A stretch of 64,000 nucleotides of DNA, taken from contig CP141146.1 of the NCBI GenBank assembly GCA_035235625.1, positions 11,960,501-12,024,500 of the forward strand. The letters are read 5' to 3'. The stretch is from Saururus chinensis (Eukaryota; Streptophyta; Magnoliopsida; Piperales; Saururaceae). Made by a program: the position numbers and the translations under genes. Each line of letters opens with the position of its first letter. Position 1 is the stretch's first letter. Below, piece after piece: positions 46,584 through 59,542 of this stretch. The notes beneath the pieces were generated by a model that saw only the letters and a list, made by a program, of their open reading frames with translations, was not told the DNA's origin and made no database searches.

Positions 46584-47628
46584 AAAAAATCCTATTCACG
46601 TCGTCAAAACAATACTTCATCACCTTCACAAAAAATGGCCCCACACGTCCAACGGCGTGTAGGTGATAAAGTAGCTTTTTGACGTGTAAATCTTTACGTA
46701 GAATAACATTTCTTAGCTTGTAAAGTTTTTATTAATTTATTTATTTTATTAAGAAAAAATAGTTACTCCTTTAGTATCAATTTTGGAGGAAGTTTAGATG
46801 CGTGCACTTGGTGCGTCGCATGCTGTTGTATCGAGATTTAATTGCATGTGTCAATTATAACGTAAGTAAGTATATTAAAACTAACCTACCTCCTGAGTAT
46901 TAATAGTGGCGTAATTAAAATCACACAGCCTAAAATATGTTTGGCACATGAATATATACTTGTGTTAGACTCATATAAATAGGACTCATGGAACTTTTCA
47001 AGTTACTTGAAAACTCTTTACCATCCAAAAAACCAAAGAAAATAATACTTTTAAGGATTATTTGATATTTTAAAAAAATAAAAAAAATTTATTAAATGGT
47101 AAAACCTATATTTAAGAGAAGAAAAATAAAATAAAACTATTAATATAGAACATTTTTTTAGCAAATAAAGCTATTATTATATAACTGAACTAAATCGTTT
47201 TAACATAAAACAAAATTTTAAAAAAATATTATTTGCATCTTTAGCCCAAAAAAGAATTAAATGTGTACGGACACAAAAGGTGTAGAGATGCTCTTCAACT
47301 TTCAACGTTGTTGAGAATTAAGGAAGACCCAGATATGAATATGGTCTGGAAGCTAGGGGGGGCTAAAGTCAAGAGTAAATGCAGGGAGGTCGGCAGGGCA
47401 GCATTCTATCTGTTAACACGGATGGTACGCGGCTGGTCCGAAACTTTGTCATTATTTGTATATTTTAGTTTAGAATATTTAAATGAAAAACTACAGTGAG
47501 ATAAAAGAAGACAACATGTTTTATATTGCATGCTTAGAAAGTATAGGGGTGGGAGCTGTTAGATCATATTATTAGGGAAACACCTGGGATGCATTTCATG
47601 TAAGGGCATGTTATTTAATATATTATTA
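46584..47628. other. AT-rich spacer with dispersed repeat
   Basis: AT-rich. About 47050-47190 resembles the dispersed repeat at 4735-4935 and 9585-9752 (GTAAAACCTATATTTAAG, CAAATAAAGCTATTA). A 15-bp motif ATATTATTAGGGAAA occurs at 47566-47580 and again at 47620-47634, where it overlaps the MULE left end. The 78-codon ORF at 47263-47499 is not a convincing gene. Confidence 0.45.
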
Positions 47629-47931
47629 GGGAAAATTATTTAAATAATAATTTTTTAAAAATATTTACCAAATCAACTCATTTTGGAAAATATTTCTTAA
47701 AGTTGTGTTGTTTTTTGCCACGTAGGTGCCCGCGGTTTAGCTGGCGCCTGCATGACTTTTTTAAAAAAATAATTATATAATTTCATTCTTTAGAGGGATG
47801 AAATCAAATTTTAGTTGATTTCATTGTTCCAAAAAATAAAATCAGGTTACAACAAATTAAGCCGATTTCGTCCTTTAAAAAGAGAAAATCAGCTTAAGGC
47901 TATTTCTTCGTCCTTCTAAAGGACGAAATCG
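47629..47931 (+). repeat. MULE left terminal inverted repeat
   Basis: Pairs with 63575-63856 in inverted orientation. Shared blocks in order are GGGAAAATTATTTAAA, TTTGGAAAATATTTC, TTGCCACGTAGGTGCC, AAAATCAGGTTACAA, AAATCAGCTTAAGGC and CCTTCTAAAGGACGAAATCG. Confidence 0.88.
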
Positions 47932-48060
47932 CACCCTTGTAGTTGGACGCGCACAAGTTTTAGATATAAGTTGATTTCGTCCTTCTAAATGACAAAATCA
48001 CCAAACTGACTTTTAACTGATTTTGTCTTTTAGAAAGACGAAATCTAATTCAAATTTTTT
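47785..48060. repeat. Subterminal palindrome array, left
   Basis: About six imperfect palindromes of the form GATTTCGTCCTT...AAGGACGAAATC, at roughly 47790, 47818, 47866, 47905, 47972 and 48021. Each is about 25-29 bases long. Similar units lie inside the right end and in the small MULE at 13495-14919. They could be transposase-binding or hairpin-forming sites. Confidence 0.8.
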
Positions 48061-48499
48061 TTAAAATGCTTTTAAACCAAATTTAACACATGTCCTTGTT
48101 CATTCATTCAATTCATTCAACACATTATACAAATACACCTATCCCCTGTTCATTCATTCCATGCATATGTTTAAATTAACATCTATAAAATATCAAACTT
48201 ATCTATATTAACTATTATTCACATAACATTAAAGTTATCGACATCAACCATCATCTGCACAACATAAAAACAAACATAAGATATAAATATTTATAAAATA
48301 TATTACATCACATGTTAATAAAATGTTTAGTTCAAAAGAAGCATATGACAAATCTAATCAATGTCACGATCTCCTACGTCCTCAACCTCGACCCCGACGC
48401 TGTTGTACGAGCTCTTCCTCATGGTCTACCTACTCCTCATGATCTGCCTGCTCCGGCTATGGCTCTGGCTCTAGCTCCGACACTGCATAAGTAATAGAT

Positions 48500-50636
48500 G
48501 GCTCAACACGAGTTGGCCTGATGTCGTCTATAATATAATATCGAATCTGGCTCGGGATTAGCTAAATGTGGAGTGGCCAGAAATGATGAACGGGGAGGAG
48601 AGCTATGCGCTACTAATAAAGATGGAATATCAGAGAATGAATCGTGCCTTTGCTGTGTCTGAGCGGCCTCGATGATAGGATAATGTCTATGAACATCCGT
48701 AATCACAGATTGAAGCAGTGGCAAGCTACGAAGGACATCATCATGCTCCTTAAGCATCGACTGACATGATGCTAAAAAGTCCTCACTCGAAGTACAGGTG
48801 TTAATTGTGTAAGTCAAATGTTCATGTGTACGTTGCGCTAAACAAAGCTATAAAAAAAATTAAAAATCAAATAAATAATAAATAAGAAATAAGAAAAAAA
48901 TATGTGCCTTAATTAACAAAGTTATACTTACCAAAGCTGCCTCAGACGCATCCCTAGGCTGATATGTCATCTCCTCTACTTCATCGCGCTATAAAATATA
49001 TCACCGTGTAATTGATAAATACCACTGCATATATGCGCTACGAACATCTCGCGATGTTGTAGCCATCTCGCGATGTTATAGCCATCTCCCCATGGATAAC
49101 AATGACTCTCCTATCATCCCATCAAGTGATATATGTTTCATGATGTATAGCCCAATCAGTAATATGGCGGCCCTGTCAAGTGATGCGATGGATAAACTCG
49201 ACGGTAGAAGGTGGGACCACTTGCTCCAGGTTTAACTGGAGCATTACACGATGCAGCACATACATCTCTATAATTTTGTAACAAATTAGTGGCGTTTGCG
49301 ATAGCCACACATCTCGATCGTGGGTTCATATAGGAGGTAACACAGCCAATACTTTTGGTGAGTACAGCTGCCAAATAACCTATACAATATATAAAGATAA
49401 TTAAGTTTAAATAACCTCACATATCTTATAATCATTGTAAAAAAGTTAATACTAAAATAAAATTACCTGATATGGCCGCTAGTGGTCTAACTCCCATCTA
49501 TATAATTGGAGGACTCCTTGTGGATTTTCGGTTTTCCTTTTTCGAACATTCCACCTTAAGGAGTTAAATTTAAAAAATAAGTTCAGCATATGTAAATAAA
49601 ACCTTGCTAAAAAAATTAAGTGTTAAAAATAAATAGAGCCTACCTCGCTCCTAATGGAGCACCCTCGACTAAGTTACCCATTTCAATACTTGGTCGACCG
49701 AAGTGTAAATGCTCCCACGACCATAGCTGTGTCACAAAATATGATAAAAGTTATTAAAAAATTAAAGAATTATACGTGCAAAAAAACATTTGAAGTTACG
49801 AATTCATTTACTTGAAGAAGGGTCAGACAACCTACAATCCTTGAGGTCATGGCCTGACATGCTTTCCCTAACTCTCGGTATAAAAAAGCAAGAGTAGCAC
49901 TACCCCATGAATAAGCACCAGCCATGTCGAAGTCCGCAAGGAGGGAGAGATATGAAACATGTACATGGCTACTTGTGGTATCCGCAAATATTGTGGCCCC
50001 AAGTAAATGTAATAAATAAGCACGTATATGCTGCTTGATAACTACCTCTGTAGCATCCACTGGGAGCTCACGAAACTCGCCTAATAGCCATCAAAGACTC
50101 ACTTGGCTACCACACATCACTGTGGCAGGAGGAGTTCTACCAAGGAGTCTAACTAATAAGTCTAAATGACCTCCTCCTGTCGTGCCCATCACAGGAGCTC
50201 AATCGATGCGAAGTCCTAATAGAACTGCCACATCCATAAGAGTGATGGTCATCTCTCCATAGGGTAGGTGAAACGTCTGCATCTCCCTCCTCCATCTATC
50301 AACAAGAGCTGTCAATAAAGGCCAATCCAGACGAACATACTATAGATCAATGAACTGTCTAAATCTTGATTGCTCGATATATGGTAACATACGCTCATCT
50401 ACAAGCCAATGGCGGAGATATCTAAAATGTTTGGTGCACTCAAGGCACCCGAGGTCCTATAATAAATTTTAAAATTATAACCCAACGTAATTTATAATCT
50501 AAAAAAATGAAACAAATTTTATAAAGAGTTATCATACCTCTCCTCACCAAATAGAAGCCGACTTATGCGACTCCTACTGGACAAGTACTGACTCATCAAT
50601 CGGGCTTGGCACGTAAAAAGGCTCTACATGATCCAT
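48500..50636 (-). pseudogene. Plant mobile domain (PMD) gene in MULE, inactivated
   Basis: Reads from ATG 50636 as a MAIN-like plant mobile domain protein, a family of nuclear proteins linked to silencing and also found inside transposons. Likely exons are about 50636-50540 (starts MDHVEPFYV, SASIW), 50463-49810 (RHWLVDERMLPYIEQSRF, RWRREMQTFHLPYGEMTITL, DVAVLLGLRID, AGAYSWGSATLAFLYRELG), 49735-49640 (WSWEHLHFGRPS), 49560-49465, 49385-49150 (RDVWLSQTPLICYKIIEM) and smaller ones to about 48500. At least five stops break it, for example after ESVLVQ and after LLGLRID. The order of blocks fits the full PMD fold. It follows the transposase by about 80 bases on the same strand, which suggests it belongs to the element. 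Exon edges are approximate. Confidence 0.78.
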
Positions 50637-51132
50637 ATGATCTATGGAGAATTAAGATCGTTAGGAACATATAATCATACCTAAACTAGAAAAAAAAATA
50701 AAAATATTGATTATATGTTTACCAATCAACAGAAGGGTTTCTACATAATTTACTATTATGCCCACTTTGTTTGCACCTCCCGCATTTATACCTCCTCTAT
50801 CATCTCTCTCTATAGTCATACGGTCCATTGTATTCCTAATGCGAACAGACCGTGGGCGACCGGGTTATCTTGTTGCTCTCGGAGGGAATAACACATAAGG
50901 TATATCCCTCTCCCAATACTCCCAACCACGAGGATAATAGAATTGTGCCGAGTACACATTTTTGTACGCGGTAGATGTGTAACAAAGTCCTACCTGTATA
51001 GGCTCTCGCCGTTGTCCCCACACTGCAATAAGATGCAAATAAGGATACAAATAGACCTGAGGGATATTGCATGTACAAGTATGAACCATCGCATTCACCA
51101 CAACCTTCCGGCTACGAATTGACATCACTTCG

Positions 51133-54100
51133 TGTCTTGACCCAGATTTTTTAAAAGCATTTTAAAATAACACAAATGGTAAGTTGAAAGAATATTTTTT
51201 CTTAAATACAAAACAAACCATTTGATTAAATATCCAGGTCATGATAATTGGGGTTCACAAATACAGATATCAAATCATATGATATTTACACATCTTAAAA
51301 ATTCAACAACAGCTCATCCATCTAAGTACAAGTAGGGCTGCATCTTGGGTAGGGTAGTGTCGGGTAATGCAGTACCCGACCCTACCCAAGATAGAACCCG
51401 AGATCCCTATACCCGACCCTACCGAGATAGAACCTGAGATTCCTATACCCGACCCTACCCGAGATAAAACCCGACCCTACCCGAGAACCCGAGATAAAAC
51501 CCAGGTTAAATTAATTTTCTACTAAACCTAACAATTCAAATAACAAATTTATAATCACATAGCACCATTAAACATTTTACTTATAAAAAACCAAGAATTA
51601 CTACTTATAATAAACTATTGTTCCTTAATAACTATTGTATTAAACATATTAGAAATTTATATAGAGTTAGCCACATCATGACGCCTAATCCAAAGCAATT
51701 AGAGTAATGAGATTTAGGTTCATGTAGAGATGTATAATGTTGAGTCAGGTTGAGTCGGGTTCTCGGGTTTTTTTTTGTTAAACCCGACCCGACCCGAAAA
51801 GGATGCAGGTTTTTTTTTTCAAACCCTTCCCGACCCGAGATAGTACCCGACCCGCCCCGAACCTGGTCAATTTTGGGTCGGTTCCACCCGGGTCGGTTGG
51901 GTCCGGGTTTTTTGTGCAGCCTTAAGTACAAGTCTGTCACCCGTCTGAAAATAAATAACAAGTTGACTCTCACGCTAAAGGTACACTTACATACTGAAGT
52001 TGCAAAAACGCATAAACTTCTTCTTGTGCTCACCTGTCTTGGTGTCACTTGTCGTCGCCTGGAGAATCTGCAACCAAGCAAACCAAACAACAACCACAAC
52101 AACAATGAAACCTCTCTGCCCTTAGCAAAAGAGCTTCCAAAGAACAAAAAGTTTAATTAATATTTTTCAGATCGGGCCAACATCACCCGATGTTAGTTGC
52201 CTACGTACTCATCAAACAACATCTCCAATATTTCGAATAAGATCGAATCCAGGCGTAGTTTTGCCTAAAAACTACTCTATCCTAAGAAGCATGACATCAC
52301 ACATGCAATGCTTAGGTATTTTAACCAACCTACATTTTAGTAAGTCCTTTAATAGTTCTACTTGTCTAATTAACAAACAATATCAAACAATGTTATTAAT
52401 TATCTCACATGCCTTGTTCGATAATTAATACTATCAAATCTTTAACTCAGAGATAACTCGCCCCTTGAGAAATCTCCAAACAAAAGACTCTAACCTTAGA
52501 GTAGACTGCTTAACAGCAGCTTAACCCAAATCCTCATGGCTCTCAATCTGGAGAAGAGGATCTCAACTGTGCTCATGGACACAAATTGGAAACACAAGCC
52601 TTCCATGATGCTCATTTAACTCCGTTTTTTGTACGTACTAAATAGTCCTGGGAAGACCTGCAAGAGACCCATGGTAAAGACCCTCTAGTCAATACCCAAA
52701 CTGTCGTGGTGATGAAGAAGCATATCGCAATCTCCATCATCCCAACTCTGGGAGAAAATGTCTCATAAGACATTACTAATATATCCATAGAAGCCTTAGG
52801 TCTTTATGACCATTGACTCCCCCAAACATTTGAACTTAGACTAGATTGTTTCCATCCAGTCAAGTATCTGCTAAACCATTTGGGTCCTTTTCACCTTGTG
52901 AATCAGCCCAATAAATAGCTCATCTACTGAGCTATAACTTAGAGAACATCCCGTAACCACCCTCAGTTCATTAACCAAGGTAAAATTCTATGTCAGGGCC
53001 CCGTTCACTCCATGAACGTGTCCCCACCCTAATGAGGGTATTTTAGTCATTATCTTGATTAAGTGTTCTCCCCCAATCCGACTGCAACCCATGTCTCTTG
53101 ATTAAACTTCATTAATCTTAAGTTACTCATAAAAATCAATGCATCGATAACAAATACAAGCATAAGAGTAAATAACATATATACTATGCAATCACACAGG
53201 TACATAGATAATAAACAGAGGCCCGTTGCACTCATTTGCAGGGCCAGGGCTCAGAGAATTCAAGCCCGAAAGTGTAATTAACTCTAACACATCGCATGAG
53301 TTACGTATTTAATACTCTAGTTGATCGATGTACTCGGTTGCAGACATGTGTAATCCGCAGCCCTAAACCTTGAGAATTATGGTCATTCCCCTTGTTTCTC
53401 GTGACACTATGACCTAACAAAGTCTTCGTGTCACTTACTAGTCACATCCCTTCCTTTTGAAGTCATTCCACATCACTATAATGTACCCTAATGCTTAGTG
53501 GTTAGGTAATTAGTTTCAACAGAAACATAACATACTGCCCCCTAAGGGCATTAGGGTAATTCTACCACTTAGGGTATGCTACCCTCCCTTGGGTCATTTG
53601 GTCATCTCACTACCCTTCTATTTATTTTAAGTCATTAACCTTTTAGAAGGCTCCACTTTCCAACTGACTCACGCTTCTATTCACACGAATGTCAGCTGCT
53701 TACTCAAAGGGTATTCTTGTCATTTGGTTTAAAGCCTTATTGATATCTGACGGGTCCAAAATTGAACTCAAGCATACTACTTGACTTCATGGACTCTGTG
53801 TAATTTTCCTGGCATGTTACGGGGTCGTGAACCCCTTGAACCGACCCAGGTTTTGACTAATGGTTTATTATAAACCCTAAGGACAAAATGGTTAATTAAC
53901 CACCTGGGATTTTTATTCAATAAGAAATTTGGCCTATAATTAGGTAACCAATCTGACTCTCATTGAGAATTTTTTCAATTTTTAAATCAACTCTTTGGCC
54001 CCTGAACTAGAGCACCGAAATCTGGTAAGTTAATATTATACGATAATTAAACAAACAAGGGTAAAAAGGTCATTTTACAGTCCCTAAGATTTTTCCCGGG

Positions 54101-55561
54101 CCTGAAACTTGGTCAGAATACTCCCACACCTATTAGGGTCCTTGAGTAGTTTTCTAGAATAATTTTGTCACTTATAACACTATGAACCGGACCTGGTTCA
54201 ACTCATTCTTTATATTTTTTTTTATAAACCCGAGTCGGGTCTGCAGTTCCACCCCGAAACGGGCTAGACCCGTAGACCCGCATGCGGGTCATCTTCCTCG
54301 TGGAGACGCCCACAGGGCCGTGGGCAGCGATTGGATCAAATCCAACCACCACCGGCTGGGCTCTCTAGTCACCGGCGGAATCCTTCCGCTGGAGGATTGT
54401 CAGATCTGCTTGCCGAATCCGAAGCCGCTGTCCGGAGTAACGCTAATTTGCAATCTCGAAAACTACTCGTGAAACGATGGCATCTTCTGGCCGCTGGCTA
54501 GTGTAATGGCAGCCGTGACCGGGAGCAAGGCCGGGTCTGGTCGAATCGCCTCCAAGCGGCAAACCTCACGGACCCAGTTTCGCTTTTGTCCAACGGCCGC
54601 CGGCCGATGTTGATGCTCCCCACAGTTGCCCTTCTCCATCCACGAACAGAATTTCTGGCGGACATAGCGGCCACCACGGCCGGAACCTAGGCAAAGGTTG
54701 TCTGATTCCTCGCCAAGCGCCGAATCCGACTAACCCAGTCTCCTCTGCTGGTAGTTGGCTGCACTGCATCTGCCCAAAGAAGGGCTCTGCCTTCCCTCCT
54801 TCGTGCCAAATAGCACGACCGCGGCTAACTGCCAGGCCAGACGTGGATGGATCGCTGCCACGCGATGATCCCCATAGTGCTAGTCCACCACCGGCAGATG
54901 GCTGTCTAGCCTCCGCCCTCCTATGTTCCTCAGATTTGGATGCTGGACTGCGCCGACTGTGACTATTCTATTGCACCCCGTTGAAATGATGACCATATTA
55001 ATGTAATGAAATTAATACGAAGTTGTAAATCTTACCTCGCAAAACACCCGTGTTTGTCATCGATCCACTGCCCCCAACGCTTTGCCTGATTGTCGCCGAA
55101 AAAATCCTATGACGGCTCCTCCTCCTTTCCTTAATCATCAAAAGACAACCTCCCTTCCATTAGCCCTAATTAGCCTTTTAATAAGCATAGAGATTAGGGT
55201 TTCTATTCCCATTAAGAGTTGGGCTAATTGGGCAACTTGGACATATTTTTTAATAATTTCCGTCACCATAAATAATTGGGCCCGTAACATGACTTAAACG
55301 GCCAATTTACGCGTCTGATTCGGGTAAACGGGTCTTGTATGCTATATATAACTTCGAATAGTCGTAATTCCCTCAACCGAACTCCAATTCGCGCATTCTT
55401 GGAGGCGTTTCGAAGATCTTTCTGTCTACTTTCTATCCATATAGGTTTCACCTACAAGTTCCAAACGTTGATCAAGTTATTCTAATGAGAAGTTTAAGGG
55501 GTCCAACACCTTAATTTCCCGTGGTCAACTTCTAGAATTTAGAAAATTCCCAAACGTTGCA
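51133..55561 (+). mobile_element. Solo LTR, family A, 4.4 kb
   Basis: Begins TGTCTTGACCC at 51133 and ends CAAACGTTGCA at 55561, with perfect 5-bp target duplications CTTCG (51128-51132 and 55562-55566). No internal retrotransposon sequence is present, so it is a solo LTR left by recombination. It aligns with 1-3222 from about 52191 on and, at its start, with 17258-18115. Discounting the nested hAT, the LTR is about 3.8 kb. It disrupts the MULE transposase. ORFs inside it (for example 51750-52160 and 54566-54769) match no protein I know. Confidence 0.93.
51333..51924. mobile_element. Non-autonomous hAT element, 592 bp, in solo LTR
   Basis: Ends TAGGGCTGCA and TGCAGCCTTA are inverted repeats with one mismatch. 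Perfect 8-bp target duplications AGTACAAG flank it (51325-51332 and 51925-51932). The interior has repeated ACCCGACCCTACCCGAGA-like motifs on the left and inverted GGGTCGGGT-type motifs on the right, and no coding sequence. It is the youngest resolvable layer of this nest: hAT in LTR in MULE. Confidence 0.92.
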
Positions 55562-57672
55562 CTTCGTAGTCATTGTTGTTGATCCTATTAACTATATACT
55601 CCCCAAATTTTCTTCTTTATTCTAATTATCGCTTTCACTCTAGGAGTATATGGGGTGGCCATGGCAGATGCAACAAAAGATCATTTAACAAAAAAAATTA
55701 CTACCCTATAAAAAGTAGCTGACACTAAAGCCTGCATGGGTAATCCTTGGGCCCCCTTCAAGACGCTATTTAAACTTTCAGCCATATTTGTAGTCATCAT
55801 GCCAAATCTCTTAAAACCATTGTGAGCAAGAGAGCATTGTGCAGGATGCAATTCTCAACCTAAGAGGAGATGTTTTGCCCTAGGACTCTCTTGACCAATC
55901 AAGTCCATTTTAGCATCAAACTTTTCTACCGTAAGTGCACAAGTTGCAGCCCCAATCAAGTCTGTCAGTGTACCATTTTTAAACTCCTTCTTAAAATTTG
56001 CCTTTATGTGGCAGATGCAATAATGATAGTAGTACGTAGGCTCGGGAAGAACCTTAGGCACAACCTTCTGAAGCCCCTTATGTCGATCTAAAATAACTAT
56101 AATATTTGGCAACCCCATCAATACATGATCCCTCGGTTTACTTAAGAACCATTTCCAATTGTCTCCATCTTCCTTTCCGACTATCCCAAATGCTATATGA
56201 AACTCATTGTTTCTGTCTGTCGCAGTTGCAGCCATAAGAGCTCCGGGATACCGGCCATACAAGTGAGTGGCATCAAAACCAATCACTATGATGCAATGTC
56301 GAAACCCCACTATAGACGGCCCAAATGCCCAAAACAACCGCTTAAATCTCCTATACATGCCACCATATGGCTGAGTTAATTCATCATACTCTAAGTTGTA
56401 GTAGGTGCTTGTATTCACTTCTTGCACTGCCCTGAGGTACATTGGGAATAATTTGTATAATTCCACCCAATCCTCATAAATGACCTTTATAGTCATATTC
56501 CTTGTTGCCCATGCTTTCTTATAAGATATGTCGACATGAAATATCTCATTTATTCTTTGAATAATATCACCTAGTGTGAGAGTTAATTCAGCTTAGATAA
56601 CGGGCATTATGACCTTCAAAACAAATGATGTACTGCACTGCCTATGATCTGTGCTATGCTGGGCATTTCGACATGTGTAGTCACCTCTGTATGTATTCAA
56701 TTTAAAGTACCCTCCACCCCTTTTTATTGAGCCATGAACTCTCCAAGGGCAAATACTATCAATGCACTTCACTGTATACTCTGACAAATTTGTGCGTACA
56801 ACCTTGTATTTGACATGATTTTTAATGGAAAACTCTTGTAAGGCTGTAACAAATGCTTCTTTATTCTCAAAGATGTGGCCAACATATAACTCATCTTCGT
56901 TTTGTTGGTCCATATCCATGGCAGAATTAATTGATGCATCCATCTCCTCATCTGTGATGTGTGCATAGAGTGGCTCCTCTTCATAGTATGACGGCTCTTC
57001 ATGATCCACATTCATATCATTTGTGGCAATTGCATTGTCTACCACATCATCCTCCTCGCCATTAACCATCTGTTGAGTGTTTTCTTCACCTCTGGCCCCT
57101 TCTTCGTTTATGTCAGAATCTTCTTCACTTGCTTAGCCAATATTATCTTCACCTTCATTGGCCTCATTTCCATCAATATCTTCATCGTGGACATAAGCGC
57201 CCCTACATATGAACATCGCATATGTATTAAATTTCATATGACTTAACCCCTTCTTTAAAGCCTAAAAATGTTATATTCATTTATGAATATATATTTGACC
57301 TTTGATGGGATGGTCTAGCATCGGTATGACCAAGACATGTGTAGGGGTAATGAATGCCTATTGAACTTTGAGTTCCATACCATGAACCGCCTTTAGACAT
57401 TTGAAAGCTAAATGGCTCGTGTGCATGCGATGTGTACCTTCCATATTACACACAAAATTCAAAATTTAGCGTCCTATATTTCATTGATAATTATAAGATT
57501 AAAAAAGGATTCACAACTTAATAAACCTTACCTCCAATTAGGTCCACTTCCATCGTCAATAAGGGTAGAAGACCTATGACGTTCATTAAAGCTACTGTCA
57601 TAGATAAATTTTCTTCTTCTTCATCGTCCACCGACATTTGCATATGTCTTTCATTGTTCACATTTCTTTCAG

Positions 57673-57722
57673 AGCTCTTGTGTGAGCTCCTGTGAGAGCT
57701 CCTATGTGAGCTCCGGTGTGAA
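57673..57722 (-). repeat. Short GAGCTC repeat in transposase N-terminus
   Basis: Three to four copies of a 12-bp unit close to GAGCTCCTGTGA. On the minus strand they read as an Arg-Ser-Ser-His repeat within the N-terminal region of the transposase. Confidence 0.7.
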
Positions 57723-59049
57723 CTACTTCACCTTTCACTAGGCACTCAGGCCTCTTTTTCGAGAAATAACTCGAAACAAATTATGTGATGCGAGTGGTGA
57801 AACATAAAACTCATTGATGCATCATCATTTATACATATTAGTCCCATTCTCAATCTATATGTCGGGATATTACAGTATATAGTAATTTTGCATCTTCTTC
57901 GATCCCACCCAACCTTGCTAGCTACTTGTATCTCAAATTCATTATATGTAGACGGTTTCTAATTAATAATCCTTCTGTACATTCATCATAGTTAAATAAA
58001 AAACTAACCATTTCTTCTGCCATCTCTACTCAATTCATAAACAATAGACTACATTAATATTAGATTATACAATTGTCTCAAAATAACTACTTTACTTAAC
58101 GTAACATGAGATTATCAACTCAACAATTATATATATAAGCTAACAAACATATGCAATACCAAACAATAAAGAATAATTAGGAAGAGTAACCGTGTCTATT
58201 AATTCGGCACAAACATTTTATTGGTTTTTAAATTTTTTCATGTCTGCATCTTATCAACTTGGTCGCATTGAAATCACAGCCCACAATCACGGGCATCACC
58301 CAAGTTGTTCATGAGTGAAACAAAGTTGGAGGACAGGAAATCAATCAACGCCCGAAATTGAAATTAGGGCAAAGAACACCGGCGAAATCAGGGAAAATGA
58401 ACTTGAAATACGATGGAGGACGGGATATGGTGTCACGCCCGAGGTTTTCCACACATTTAATTTAAAATCTTACAAATATTTTATTTCAAAATATGGACGT
58501 AAATCAAATAAACCAACAAAATTCAAAATGTGTAAACGGTTTTCGTAGACATACGACAAAAATAACATTCTCAGGTGTGACCTAATACAAAAGCATACGA
58601 ATAAAATCTACCATGGCCATGGGTTTCGAAAACAAAAACCTCCCAGACATCTCTGAGTACAAGTTATTTCACAGTCTTAAAATCATTCATACATACATGT
58701 ACAAGTCCAGTATATACAACATTTCTCTCACCTTAAACAATACATGAGATCGTAGCACCAAACTTCACATAATCTCACCGCGATTTTGTTGCACTCCAAG
58801 TCGAGGAAGTATTATCCACCACAGGAAAAGTCCAGTCTTAGCAACTAACGATTGACCTGCAAAAGCCTCTAGTCGAAGGGGCTAAAAAAATGGGGTGAGT
58901 ATTTTCATACTCAGTAGGAAAATACCCAGTAGGGGAAAAATATAGATCAATGAACTCTATAAGTTCATATACAGATGCTTCCATGCAATCACACATGAAG
59001 CAAAAAGAATCAGAAGTATAAATATGGTCACGCATACAAATCATCGTAC

Positions 59050-59300
59050 AAATCGAACTTATACTTACTCATATATCAAGCTCTTACACTTACACTCTAA
59101 ATCAGTCTTATCAGCTTACTCGTACAAACGTACGCTTACACTTATAACATACACATACTCGTATGACCTTATTCGTACGAACTCACTTGTACGACCTTAC
59201 TCGTACAATCTTACTCAGGCTCATAAACTTACTCTTACTGTCTTCCAAAGAAGCTCACACTTACTCTAAATATTACACGTATAACTTACTCAGAATCTGA
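59050..59300 (+). repeat. TACTCGTACGA-type short repeats in LTR B
   Basis: Degenerate repeats built on ACTCGTACGACCTT and CTTACTCGTACAA occur at irregular spacing, most regularly at 59155-59210. Confidence 0.65.
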
Positions 59301-59542
59301 AACATACTAACTCTTACTATCGAACACATACTACCGACAACTGAAGCTCATTACAATTAATAAGCTCCAGCGTCAGAAAGGAGAGGAATGCCACGGGGGC
59401 GTCACTTTAACCTTCGGGGAGCAACTAGACACCATGGACTTTTCCGAATGCAAGGCACACCTGCTAATGGGGCATAGGATCAAACAGGTAAGAGCAGGTC
59501 CATGATACTGCTTACCTGAGCGCGCAAATGCCCACTCTTTGG

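Larger units (their letters stand above)
50719..58023 (-). pseudogene. MuDR-type MULE transposase, inactivated and split
   Basis: The transposase would cut and insert the MULE. On the minus strand: probable start ATG 58023 (MAEEMVSFL), an acidic N-terminal region, and a MuDR DNA-binding domain (about 56930-56690; NKEAFVTALQEFSI, CPWRVHG). The MULE/DDE domain follows (about 56490-55740; FDATHLYGRYPG, ILDRHKGLQ, CHIKANF, TTNMAESLNSVLKG). Then come a SWIM finger region (HTCTCN, about 51070) and a CX2CX4HX4C zinc knuckle (about 50790-50745), with the frame ending at the stop codon 50721-50719. Damage: stops at about 56594 and after HLLLG at about 55856, further stops upstream and downstream, and a solo LTR inserted between the DDE and SWIM parts at 51133-55561. 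The reading frame on the two sides of the LTR matches once one CTTCG copy is discounted. Confidence 0.85.

Noticed and set aside
47785-48060. Possible CRISPR-like repeat array
   Set aside because: Units are imperfect palindromes at uneven spacing within a eukaryotic transposon end, with no constant spacers.
51750-52160. 136-codon plus ORF and 171-codon minus ORF
   Set aside because: They span the border of the nested hAT and the LTR, so they are created by the insertion and are not genes.
55082-55297. 71-codon ORF near the end of solo LTR A
   Set aside because: The corresponding part of the other LTR copy (about 2750-2900) has a different, non-homologous reading frame, so there is no conserved protein.
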